A DNA stretch of 64,000 nt from assembly GCA_012295275.1 (NCBI GenBank), contig CM022672.1, positions 15,401,125 to 15,465,124 of the forward strand, read 5' to 3'. The first letter of the stretch is position 1. Each line of letters begins with the position of its first letter. This document shows, piece after piece, positions 1-10,025 of this stretch. The stretch comes from Chrysomallon squamiferum (lineage: Eukaryota > Mollusca > Gastropoda > Neomphalida > Peltospiridae). The notes below the pieces were generated by a model. It was given only the letters and a program-made list of their open reading frames with translations, had not been told where the DNA came from and searched no databases. Made by a program: the position numbers and the translations under genes.

Positions 1-460
1 AATACTAATACTGTTATTAATAAATATGTTTTATAATTATAAAAATAAAATAAAAAATAATATTCGACCAACTAAATATATAAAATATCATAATTACAGA
101 TCATTTTTTTTATTTATTATTTATTTTATTTCTATTTTTTGGAATTGCTAGGCACTACATCTAAAGCATAATAACAATAACAGTAATAATAATTATAACA
201 ACAATAATAAACAAATAAATACATAAAATATGTTTATAACAATCTGTTTCTTATTTTTAATTGTCAGGCACTAGAGTCTAAAGCTGGTCTTGGGAACATT
301 CTGGTAATTCAAGCAGCACCGCTTCCTTAGAAAGAGATTTAGATGTTTCTGAAATGCTACCCCCACATACAGAAATCATATCTTAAATGAAGTGACATTT
401 TCTATGTACCATTTAAAGCTTCCAGTTTGCAGCTGATCAGTTAGTTAATTGGTTGAACAG

Positions 461-628
461 AGTAGACCATGTTAGTTACTAGAATAGATCATATTGACTA
501 GTTAAGTAAGCCAGATGATTGAATGGACTAAGTTGTCTAGATGAGCGGACAAGCTGAATATTTGACCACATTAGATGATTAAATAGACAAAGTAGACCAC
601 ATCAGTTACTAGAATAGATCATATCAAC
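461..628 (+). repeat. Degenerate duplication (461-498 and 591-628)
   Basis: A 38-bp sequence beginning AGTAGACCA and containing AGTTACTAGAATAGATCATAT occurs twice, 130 bp apart, with five differences that are all transitions. Related shorter pieces lie between, so this may be an old minisatellite. Confidence 0.6.
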
Positions 629-749
629 TTATTATCTGACTGTATAGATTAAACTGTATTTAAGATTAAAGGAATAAAATGGGAAAACTTGTTCAAAGTG
701 TATTTTTATATTAATACTGTTGAAAAAGAATAAGAAAGAAATGTGGTTT

Positions 750-1831
750 CATGCAAGGAGTATTGTTTAATGAACAAACAGGTTTCCAGATACAGAATGG
801 AGTCAGAAATCCTACATACATATCTCTCATCAATCCATTGAAAAGTTGTACATTTTGCAAACTTCCAAAAGTAGTTGTAGTCATAGTACTAGTAGTAGTA
901 GTAGTGGTAGTAATAGTAGTAGCAGCAGTAGCAGAAATAGTTGTAGTAATAAATATAATAAAAACAAGAATGATAAAATAACAACAAAATGTTGATTATT
1001 ATAATAACAATAACAAATGAATTTGATTTTAATAATAACAGTAATAATAATATGATGATGATGATGACGATGCTGACAATCATAATAATAATAACCATCA
1101 TGTCTATGTTTCTATAAGCCATTATTAAGAATATCTCTATGACAGCAGGGTGTGTGTGTGAACTTGCCCTTTAAAACGCATCTGCAATTTGTTTGACTGG
1201 ATGTAGAGAAAATTGTTATTAACTGATCATAATCCATTCAAAAATGACTTTGATCAAATTGTGGTTGTTCTCTGAGCAATGGCCATCACTGAGTCCTTGA
1301 ACACACATTCCGAATGTTCTTGATTTCAACCACTGAACTTACACCAAGTCAGGCTGGCAGCTGAATATTTAATAATCAGTGACTGCTTGGAATATTAAGG
1401 AGCACAAATTCAAAGAAGTCAGTGACAGTGACGGAAATAAGCCTTTGTATTTTTAATTGTATCATCAGATTTCCTTTTCTGACTGTTAGTTACAGTACTG
1501 CATTTTCTGTACTTGAATACTGATTAGACTTGATTTAAGCATCTGTCATAATGTCAGTAAAGACGAGAACCATTAGCATCATGAAATGGGGTTACTCCTG
1601 TCAGGTAGCAGTAATTAATACATTACTAGCGTACAAGTGAGTGTTTCACACACAGTAATAAAGCCAGTTATAGGTTGTTATTTATTTGATAAACCAGCAG
1701 TTTGTTTCATATCTTTGTTTTTACTTGTACAAAAGGGAAAATTTTAAAAAACAATTTCATATTTGGGATTTATATAAAAAAAAAAAAAAAATTGTGAAAA
1801 TAGTTGGGCCATTTTTTATTTTTTTTTTATT

Positions 1832-1867
<36 letters not shown>

Positions 1868-2656
1868 AGATTGGTTGCCTTTATTATTTGTTTTCTTTTT
1901 CTTTTCATTTCTTGTTTTTTGTTGTTGTTTATGTTGTTCCCCATTTTGTGATATACAACAAATGCTTTACTCATTCATGGGTTTTAAAATCGTTAGGAAC
2001 ATAATATTGCTTTATTTTAATCAATATTTAACAGAATGTCATTGTTAAAAAATTGTTTAAAAAGTTTACATAGCAATCCTTCCAACAAAAAGTAACAGGA
2101 ACAAATCCATGATTTCAAAAAAAAAATCATTTTGATTATAAATAAATTTAAAATAAATAAATAAAATGTAGTTGAGTGCAGCCAGATACTCTGACATTAG
2201 TTTATTAGATTGTTCACTGGTGTTTGCCATTGCAATCATCATCATCATGATACATGTAATAATAATAATAATGTTAATAATAATTACTATAATTAAAAGT
2301 AAAAGTAAACTATTATTTTTATCATCCTTGTTGTTAATATAAATATATTTTTACTGTTAAACAAATTTATTATATGAAATTACATTTGAATGTGTCGTAT
2401 ATTTATCTGGTATACCTTTTCTCACATTTAATAATATAGGATCGTTACATTTGAATATATAATGATATTCATCTCCCAGTTTTATTAAGATTACAGATAT
2501 GAAATTTTCTGTTTTATTCTTAGAATATTAGACCATCATCCAGTTTCAATAGGATTTACATAAGATATTAGGATTCTTTTGAGACAGCAAATAAGATAGT
2601 TTTCTAATTTCAGTTCATTTTAAAAAATATTATAATTAATACCCTTTGGAGACATT
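750..2656. other. AT-rich stretch without a gene
   Basis: Holds AGT/AAT trinucleotide runs (about 880-1105), a poly-A tract near 1777-1791, poly-T tracts near 1815-1866 and short AAT runs near 2260. Open frames here are translations of those repeats. Nothing else recognised. Confidence 0.6.
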
Positions 2657-3094
2657 TCAGTTTGATTTTTCCATAATTGTTTGAAATTGATTATGTAATA
2701 TTTTGGATATCATTTCATGTAACCATTTAACATTATCAAAGTTGTGGTATGTTGATATATATGTTAAACCACAATCATCTAAAATATTTTTTACAAATTT
2801 GTTCCATCGAGAATCGATAACATGCATTAAATAATATAGTTGTGAGGAAATCTTGTTTTGGGTTTTGCAAATTAGGTTCCCCCAAAAGGTTATCATTCTT
2901 AGTTTTGTAGAAATACAAAGGTGATACTGTCCTAGTTCACCAAAGATCATAAAACCAGGGGTACATTTATTAACATTTAGAAAATACTTACACAATTTCA
3001 TATGGAGTTTTTCTATTAGTTGTACATTTGTAAAACCTCATATATCACAACCATACAATAAAACTGGCTGTATTAGTTTGTCAAATAAATCAAG
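2657..3094 (-). pseudogene. LINE reverse-transcriptase C-terminal fragment
   Basis: Minus-strand reading gives LDLFDKLIQPVLLYGCDI, a stop where this family has Trp, then LIEKLHMKLCKYFLNVNK, TPGFMIFGELGQYHL, KLRMITFWGNLI and a final CGLTYI block. This is the region after the reverse transcriptase domain in non-LTR elements that are common in marine invertebrates (recognised from memory). The TGA and the loss of everything upstream show it is dead. The fragment stops abruptly at the TA where the TIR element is inserted. Confidence 0.75.
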
Positions 3095-3096
3095 TA

Positions 3097-3835
3097 GGGT
3101 AGGGTGGGGCAATTCTGGCCCCCGAGGTATATTATGATTTGCAGTCACTATACTACTCTGTCCAGAGTTCTGGAACTTTGTTGATATAAACAGAACCTTC
3201 CTATCTCTCATTAGAACAAAGGATGTCGGTAATCAGCATTTTACATGTGGAGCATAGTGGCCATGATACAAGGTTGTAAAAAAAGTGCATTTTGAGGTTT
3301 CAAAAGTGATGGTATTTTTTTAGTTCTATAGACATGAGGATAGACATAACAGATAAACACATAATCAATTAAGTTCAGCAGAAGAAACTTGATAAATATG
3401 TGGTAATTAGGAAACAAATATGTGTTTTATTTTACTCAACCACTTGCGGCAATTCTGGACCCCCATATTTTGGTGGTGAAATCAATAGTTTTGGCATTGA
3501 TATAGTCCACTCTGAGTTTTATTTAAGTTTCTTGAAACAAATGAAAGTCTGCGGTCCATCTGGTGAGGCACATTGTCAAACTTCAAATAAAATCAAGAAG
3601 ATGAGGTATGCTGAGGCACTGACAGAAGAAGAAAGTGTCAAAAGGTATGAAGAAGAGTTGGCAGAGATGAAGAGGAAGGAGGAAAAAAGGGCAAAGAAAA
3701 CAAAGGTGTTTGTGTATTTTGAAGCAGAAATAGATACAGTAAACATTATTCACTCCATTTTGTTGTTTCCTTTTGTCTGTGAAACTGTAGCTGAGGTTGA
3801 ATGGAAAATGGGGCCAGAATTACCCCACCTTACCC
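3097..3835. mobile_element. 739-bp TIR DNA element, internally deleted, TA target
   Basis: Terminal inverted repeats read GGGTAGGGTGGGGCAATT at the left and GGGTAAGGTGGGGTAATT at the right (complement), both followed by CTGGCCCC, and TA flanks both sides. A plus-strand open frame (3400-4038) starts inside. Its stretch KKMRYAEALTEEESVKRYEEEL followed by a Lys/Glu-rich run resembles the tail of DDE transposases of the pogo/Tc1 kind, but no catalytic core is present. Most likely a non-autonomous derivative. Confidence 0.72.
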
Positions 3836-3837
3836 TA

Positions 3838-3990
3838 TACAGTCGATGGAGAGATTATTCTGACGACTTTCAGCTATTAGGTTATACACAGCTTTCATTG
3901 CTTTCATTGTTCTGTTATGACGTTGTTTTACGTTGTTTTCCTCAGTTACCAAACGATGTTTTATCAAACGGCGCCGAACGTATTTTCTTG
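3838..3990 (-). pseudogene. Continuation of the same LINE beyond the inserted element
   Basis: On the minus strand just upstream of the insertion the reading is MKAMKAVYNLIAESRQNNLSID, which is the segment expected immediately before LDLFDKLIQP in this LINE family. A one-base frame difference at the junction and stops further upstream mark decay. The far boundary is uncertain. Confidence 0.55.
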
Positions 3991-4465
3991 TCACCGATGC
4001 ATAATCCGAACTTTTTGTCCGGGAGAAGCCAAGGTTGACAAATCGGTGTCGGCCCGGAAAGTCGAGAAATCTGTTTTGTTTAGTACCTGGACGTAGACCT
4101 ATCTAATTACTTTGTAAGTTCTGCGCTACAGTTACGAGACGCCTTTTTCGTTAACAAGATAAAAGTAGGGTTTCTAACATGTAAGCAGTCTGTAATGGAA
4201 GTAAAATTGCACCAACTGGATGGCCACTGACGAGCTCTGTCACGAAAACGCAAAAATACAGCACCATCGACGCCAGAATGCGCTCAAAGAAAGAAGAGCT
4301 ATTCAACAACCACATCACCAACATGGAGGACACAGGAGAACTTCTACATCTCAACTGATCACTGCGAGAATAAAATATGTTTTTGAACTACGAACTACAA
4401 ATAAAAATATTGTTATAACTAAAATTTATTTTAAAATGAATTCTATTTATGTAATATTCTTTCTG

Positions 4466-4600
4466 TGGGAAAATATATGTAAAAGATCCCTTGCTGGGTT
4501 GGATTTTGGGGGGTGTTGGTAAGAGTAACTCATTCAGAGGGTTTCTTATTATTATCTCCGTGATCCTTAACCATATGTGTGAGGCCAATATAGATAGTAT
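4466..4600 (+). repeat. SINE-like fragment of a type seen in molluscs
   Basis: Contains AAAAGATCCCTTGCTG, then GAGTAACTCATTCAGAG, GGGTTTC and CCTTAACCATATGTGTGAGG. The order and spacing match a dispersed repeat I recall from gastropod genomes. Diverged and without a clear tail. Confidence 0.35.
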
Positions 4601-4601
4601 C

Positions 4602-4676
4602 ATATTTAAAAAAATATTTGTATACAAGACTACTTTTAACATAATCCAATCTTTTGTCTTCAGAAAATATAAAAAA
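4602..4676 (+). repeat. Dispersed repeat, copy 1 of 2
   Basis: About 75 bp (ATATTTAAAAAAATATT ... CTTTTGTCTTCAGAAAATAT) found again at 7507-7582 with a few small indels. The flanks are unrelated. Confidence 0.7.
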
Positions 4677-4878
4677 GAAATTGTAATAAATATATTATTT
4701 AATTTGTAACTACATATATATAACAACCATATGTTTATATTTTTATTATCCTAATTCTTACATTTAATTTTTTATTTTTTTTTTTTTTTTCCCCTCTCTA
4801 TTTCTATACAGCAGTAACCTATTAAACAACTCTTTCTGTTTTCTAACTGTATTCTTGTCTGTTTTGTGTTTATAGTCA

Positions 4879-4921
4879 TGCTGACTTTGGCAAATAAATA
4901 AACTGAACTGAAACTGAATTG
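4879..4921 (+). repeat. Possible LINE 3' end with GAACTGAA tail
   Basis: CTGACTTTGGCAAATAAATA followed by AACTGAACTGAAACTGAATT looks like the poly(A)-like signal and short tandem tail of a CR1/L2-type LINE. No coding part was recognised next to it. Confidence 0.3.
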
Positions 4922-4931
4922 TAGTAATATA

Positions 4932-4965
<34 letters not shown>
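4932..4965 (+). repeat. (TAG)n microsatellite
   Basis: Eleven TAG units, nearly perfect. Confidence 0.9.
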
Positions 4966-4966
<1 letters not shown>

Positions 4967-5007
4967 ATAGCTGCGGTACAGTATCATCTCGTTGTTACCT
5001 TTTGACT

Positions 5008-5124
5008 GCGTACACTGTCAACCAGGTAAAATGTCAACTAATGAGTACCGGGACATCGACAGGTCATTGCTGATACACATCAGCTTGTCCCGCTAAGTTG
5101 ACACAGTGTATACAAGCTGTCGAC
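5008..5124. repeat. Imperfect foldback sequence
   Basis: Arms related to TACACTG(TG)TCAAC and CGGGACA occur in opposite orientation around the centre GCTGAT-ACAC-ATCAGC. The left arm carries extra blocks. Could be a small foldback element or MITE remnant. Confidence 0.45.
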
Positions 5125-5923
5125 TTCGCGGGCCATAACCAATAAAACATCCAAGGAAAGAAAAGAAAAAAAATCACATTTTTTAGTGTTTTATCGCTGA
5201 CCCAACATAATGGGTAGAGAAATCCAGGGAAGGATTTTTATATCGTCAGTGTGAAATGTGACAACTGAAATTTTAAAGCTACAATTTTAATTACACTTTC
5301 TGTTATTTTCACCAAAAGGACAGGTCGGAGTACCTAAGCTAGTATAATAAATATATTAAATAATTATATAATAAATAATTATTTATTTATGTTGAAACTA
5401 ATATAATTGTAACTAAACGAAAATATATTTTACATTTTCATGATACGTTATATGAATATATATATATATATATGTATAATATTTCAAAAAAAAAAAATAA
5501 TAATAAATTAATTAAATAAATTCATAAATTAATTAAACAAATAAATTAATAAATTTTGAGCTAACTGAAAAGATCTGTTACGAGTCATCGCTAATTCCGA
5601 ACCTAGCTCGGAAGGTCCACAATTTGAACTTTACTGAATAAAAGTACGTGATTGTTAAGAGTTCGGTAATTTGATTCCACTGTGTGTACAATACAAATGG
5701 TTACAGTTTACACAGTTAATGATCCCGAACGAAGATCACAGTCTTTGTGAATATTGCATGACGCAGTCTGTTAGTATCACGTAGTCACCTTTTTAAATAT
5801 CGTTCAGAAATAAACAATATTATCTTAAAGAAAGAATCCACGTTTTACATTCAGCAGAGGAACTTTAACTTCTTTTTGTTTTTAATTCACACCGATATTT
5901 TGTTTTTAATTTTAGTTATTTAT

Positions 5924-5980
<57 letters not shown>

Positions 5981-6636
5981 GAAATGCTAATGTGTATTGA
6001 ATGAAACACAATTGCTGCAAAACTATGATAATAAAGAAAATGCAAAAACATTTTTCTTCATCAATATTCTAAGAATTCAGTATAACTTTTATACTTTCCT
6101 AGTGACAGCTGTCTAAAATACTGTTTTCTCTCTCTTTTTAAAAATAAAATAATATGATAAGAAATTATCCTAAAAATAAGAAGGAAAAAAAAAACAAAAA
6201 AAAAAAAAAATGAAAAACTCAGGAACATTTAAAATTAATAACAAATTAACTACAAAAACAGTATGTTTCAAACTGTATTATGTATGGAGTCACAGCATTT
6301 TACTATCATTCATTTGTATACGAGACATTCAGTTTGAAACATCAATACACCGTAAACTTCGCAAATGTAAGGCAATAAGGCAGATCAGATGTCTTATCGT
6401 CAAAGGCAACAAAGAATTTCCATAAAAACGGATGTCATTTAGAAGGTATGAGAGGATGTTTTGTAACAACGAACCTGCACAATCTCCACAATCGAATATT
6501 TTCATCATCGTTTTTATGTATTTGCTTTTCTTTAAAATGTTCATCAGTTCAATGCGTAATAAATGAATATTATGAAATTTTTTAATTCACTTACGGTTGA
6601 GATAGTGTCAAAATATCAAATAATATTACAAACTGC

Positions 6637-6640
<4 letters not shown>
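5125..6640. other. AT-rich stretch without a gene
   Basis: Contains a TTA array (5928-5981), a short TA run near 5458-5472 and poly-A tracts. No coding or RNA gene recognised. Confidence 0.55.

Positions 6641-6693
<53 letters not shown>
6641..6693 (+). repeat. (GA)n microsatellite
   Basis: About 26 perfect GA units. Confidence 0.95.
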
Positions 6694-6695
<2 letters not shown>

Positions 6696-8399
6696 ATACA
6701 ATAAAATTAACGATGATAAAAACTAATGAATTAACATTAAATAAATTGTGTTACTTAAAACTGAAATGTGTAAGGCAAATATTCATCACAGGCAACATGC
6801 TGTGGTCTCAGATAGTTATAACAACAAACAAACAAAAGAAAAGATTTGGCTGTCAGGTAAAAGAATGAATCACATCCGATGACTATTTCAGTAAGTCTAC
6901 TGAGTGTTAGCTTCCTGGAGTTACTTTATTCTGAACCGGTCTGTGGTAATGGTGATACGTTGGTTCTTTGAACACGTGTGTTTATATTTCGTGTGTGTGT
7001 GTTTGTGAATATGTGTTTATCTTTTTTGCGTATGAGGACGTGTATGAGTGTGTCTTACTGATTCTACTCAAATTTAATCTTTCTGTAATAATAATTCGCG
7101 GAGTATCGTTACGTAGCCATGGTTATTGGTAGTTGTATGTAACACGAATGTTAGCAGGACAAATCTGGCCTGTAGTGTGAAAACAGAATTGATTTTCATC
7201 TTGGATGCAGTATTAATTAGGACTGTTTATAATATCTTAATAGTTATAAATTTTCTGAATTATTATTCATGACTTGAAAAATAATAGTGACACAGACTGC
7301 AATAAATATTGTAATGAATTGAAAACACATTAACTGGCTTTATAAACAACTCAAGACACACTATTGCATAATACCTTTCAGATATAATTGAATTCATGTT
7401 TACGTATTTGGAACTAAACCTTTTTTGAATATGAGTATAATCATGTGTGACCCGTTTTCAGTTCACCCATTGATGGTCCTTTTTGATTCACGTAGCTACT
7501 GTCAGGATATTTAAAAAATATTTCTATACAAGATTATCTACTTTTAACATAATCAATCTTTTGTCTTCAGAAAATATAAAAACTTTAAGGAATAGTATTA
7601 TATTCTATTTATAAGAAATAAATATTTAATTAGTATAAATCCAATATGGCCGCCAAAATCAGCTCCTAAGTTTTCTCAGCGTTGATTAAATTCGATGGAT
7701 GTACTGAAATATCAAACAAAGAATATAATTATATTATTAAAATTATAACTTTTATCAAAAATGACGTTTGTACTTTAAAAAAAAAAAATAAAAATAAAAA
7801 AAATAATATTGATGTCTCATATAATTTTTATTACTGTAATGTGGGAATAAATTATTATAATTTTTATTAATAATATCATTTAAAAAAAATGTATAAATAA
7901 AGACACGTAAGTGAATTTCCCATAAAACTACCGAATTACAACAAAAAGACTAATAATGATGAAGATAATGATAATACAAAAAATTAATGAAGACGAAAAT
8001 GACAACGACAATAGCCAAAAAAAAAACTTCCCACCAGAGAGAACACATCCTCCACCATCACAACAACAGTAATAATAATAATAACTTTCATTATTGATTC
8101 CATCCTGCGCTTACATGATTTGTGGGTTTAAATGATGGCTTCAAACTAATTTTGACATTTCTGGAATTCGCATCCATAATTTCAATATGTGTATATCAAG
8201 TGGAAACCGCTGCAGGACAAAATGCTCGAAGACGTAAAACATGGCCAATTAGTGACAACTGCACTGGAGTCGTGGAAAATGTTAGTGATCTAAAGAACCT
8301 GGAATGTGGGTCGTAGACCACTGGCAATGATGAGCTTCGATATGAAGGGCAAAACAGAATACAGAGACCCTAGTTACAATAAAGCAGTTAATGAATAAG
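6694..8399. other. AT-rich stretch without a recognised gene
   Basis: Apart from the repeat copy at 7507, only low-complexity sequence is seen. An open frame at 8122-8316 has ordinary base composition but no recognisable domain, and its start and splice signals are weak. Confidence 0.5.
7507..7582 (+). repeat. Dispersed repeat, copy 2 of 2
   Basis: Matches 4602-4676, including TTTTAACATAAT and CTTTTGTCTTCAGAAAATAT. Differs mainly by a short insertion after the ACAAGA stretch. Confidence 0.7.
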
Positions 8400-10025
8400 T
8401 ATTAAATCTACTGAGAGGCAATAGTTCATTATTAAATTTACGGACAGGTAATAGATCACTGCACATTAAACCTATTGAGAGTAATAGTTCACTGTCCATT
8501 AAGTCTACTGTGCCTTCAATTTACTGAGAGGTAATAGTTCACTATCTATTAAATCTACTCAGAGGTAATAGTTCACTATCTATTAAATCTACTCAGAGGT
8601 AATAGTTCACTCTCTATTAAATCTACTGAGAGCTAAGCGTTCACTGTGCATTAAATCTACTGAGAGGTAATAGTTCACTGTCTATTAAATTTACGGAGAG
8701 GTAATAGTTCACTGTGCGTTAAATCTACTGAGAGGTAATAGTTCACGGTCTATTAAATCTACTGAGAGGTAAAAGTTCACTATTAAATTTACGGAGAGGT
8801 AATTGTACACTGCACATTAAACCTACTGAGAGTAATAGTTCACTGTGCATTAAATCTACTGAGAGGTAATAGTTCACGGTCTATTAAATCTACTGAGAGG
8901 TAAAAGTTCACTATTAAATTTACGGAGAGGTAATAGTTCACTGCACATTAAACCTACTGAGAGTAATAGTTCACTGCACATTAAACCTACTGAGAGTAAT
9001 AGTTCACTGTGCATTAAATCTACTGAGAGGTAATAGTTCACGGTCTATTAAATCTACTGAGAGGTAAAAGTTCACTATTAAATTTACGGAGAGGTAATAG
9101 TTCACTGCACATTAAACCTACTGAGAGTAATAGTTCACTGCACATTAAACCTACTGAGAGTAATAGTTCACTGCACATTAAACCTACTGAGAGTAATAGT
9201 TCACTGCACATTAAACCTACTGAGAGTAATAGTTCACTGCACATTAAACCTACTGAGAGTAATAGTTCACTGCACATTAAACCTACTGAGAGTAATAGTT
9301 CACTGTGCATTAAATCTACTCAGAGGTAATAGTTCACTGTGCATTAAATCTACTGAGGTAATAGTTCACTGTGCATTAAATCTACTCAGAGGTAATAGTT
9401 CACTGTGCATTAAATCTACTGAGGTAATAGTTCACTGTGCATTAAATCTACTCAGAGGTAATAGTTCACTGTGCATTAAATCTACTCAGAGGTAATAGTT
9501 CACTGTGCATTAAATCTACTCAGAGGTAATAGTTCACTGTACATTAAATCTACTGAGGTAATAGTTCACTGTGTATTAAATCTACTGAGAGGTAATAGTT
9601 CACTGTGCATTAAATCTACTCAGAGGTAATAGTTCACTGTGCATTAAATCTACTGAGAGGTAATAGTTCACTGTGCATTAAATCTACTCAGAGGTAAGAG
9701 TTCACTGTACATTAAATCTACTCAGAGGTAAGAGTTCACTGTGCATTAAATCTACTGAAAGGTAATAGTTCACTGTGCATTAAACCTACTGAGAGGTAAT
9801 AGTTCACTGTGCTTAAAATCTACTGAGAAGTAATAGTTCACTGTACATTAAATCTACTGAAAGGTAATAGTTCACTGTACATTAAACCTACTGAGAGGTA
9901 ATAGTTCACTGTGCTTTAAATCTACTCAGAGGTAATAGTTCACTGTACATTAAATCTACTGAGAGGTAATAGTTCACTGTGCATTGAATCTACTGAGAGG
10001 TAATAGTTCACTGTGTATTAAATCT
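8400..10025 (+). repeat. Minisatellite, 33-34 bp unit, about 48 copies
   Basis: The unit is GGTAATAGTTCACTGTGC + ATTAAATCTACTGAGA (34 bp). A 33-bp variant has CACATTAAACC in place of GCATTAAATC and loses a G. A run of the 33-bp variant at about 9090-9300 is nearly perfect and reads as an 11-residue repeat on the minus strand. Shorter units (GAGGTAAT join) occur at about 9340-9570. Multi-unit blocks recur in 8.70-9.12 kb. Confidence 0.95.

Noticed and set aside
8122..8316. 64-codon plus-strand frame of ordinary composition
   Set aside because: No family recognised and no flanking exons found; another frame of the same DNA is equally open over part of it.
9038..9310. 90-codon minus-strand frame with an 11-residue repeat
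   Set aside because: The 33-bp minisatellite unit happens to keep frame; units of 34 bp on both sides break it, so it is not a gene.
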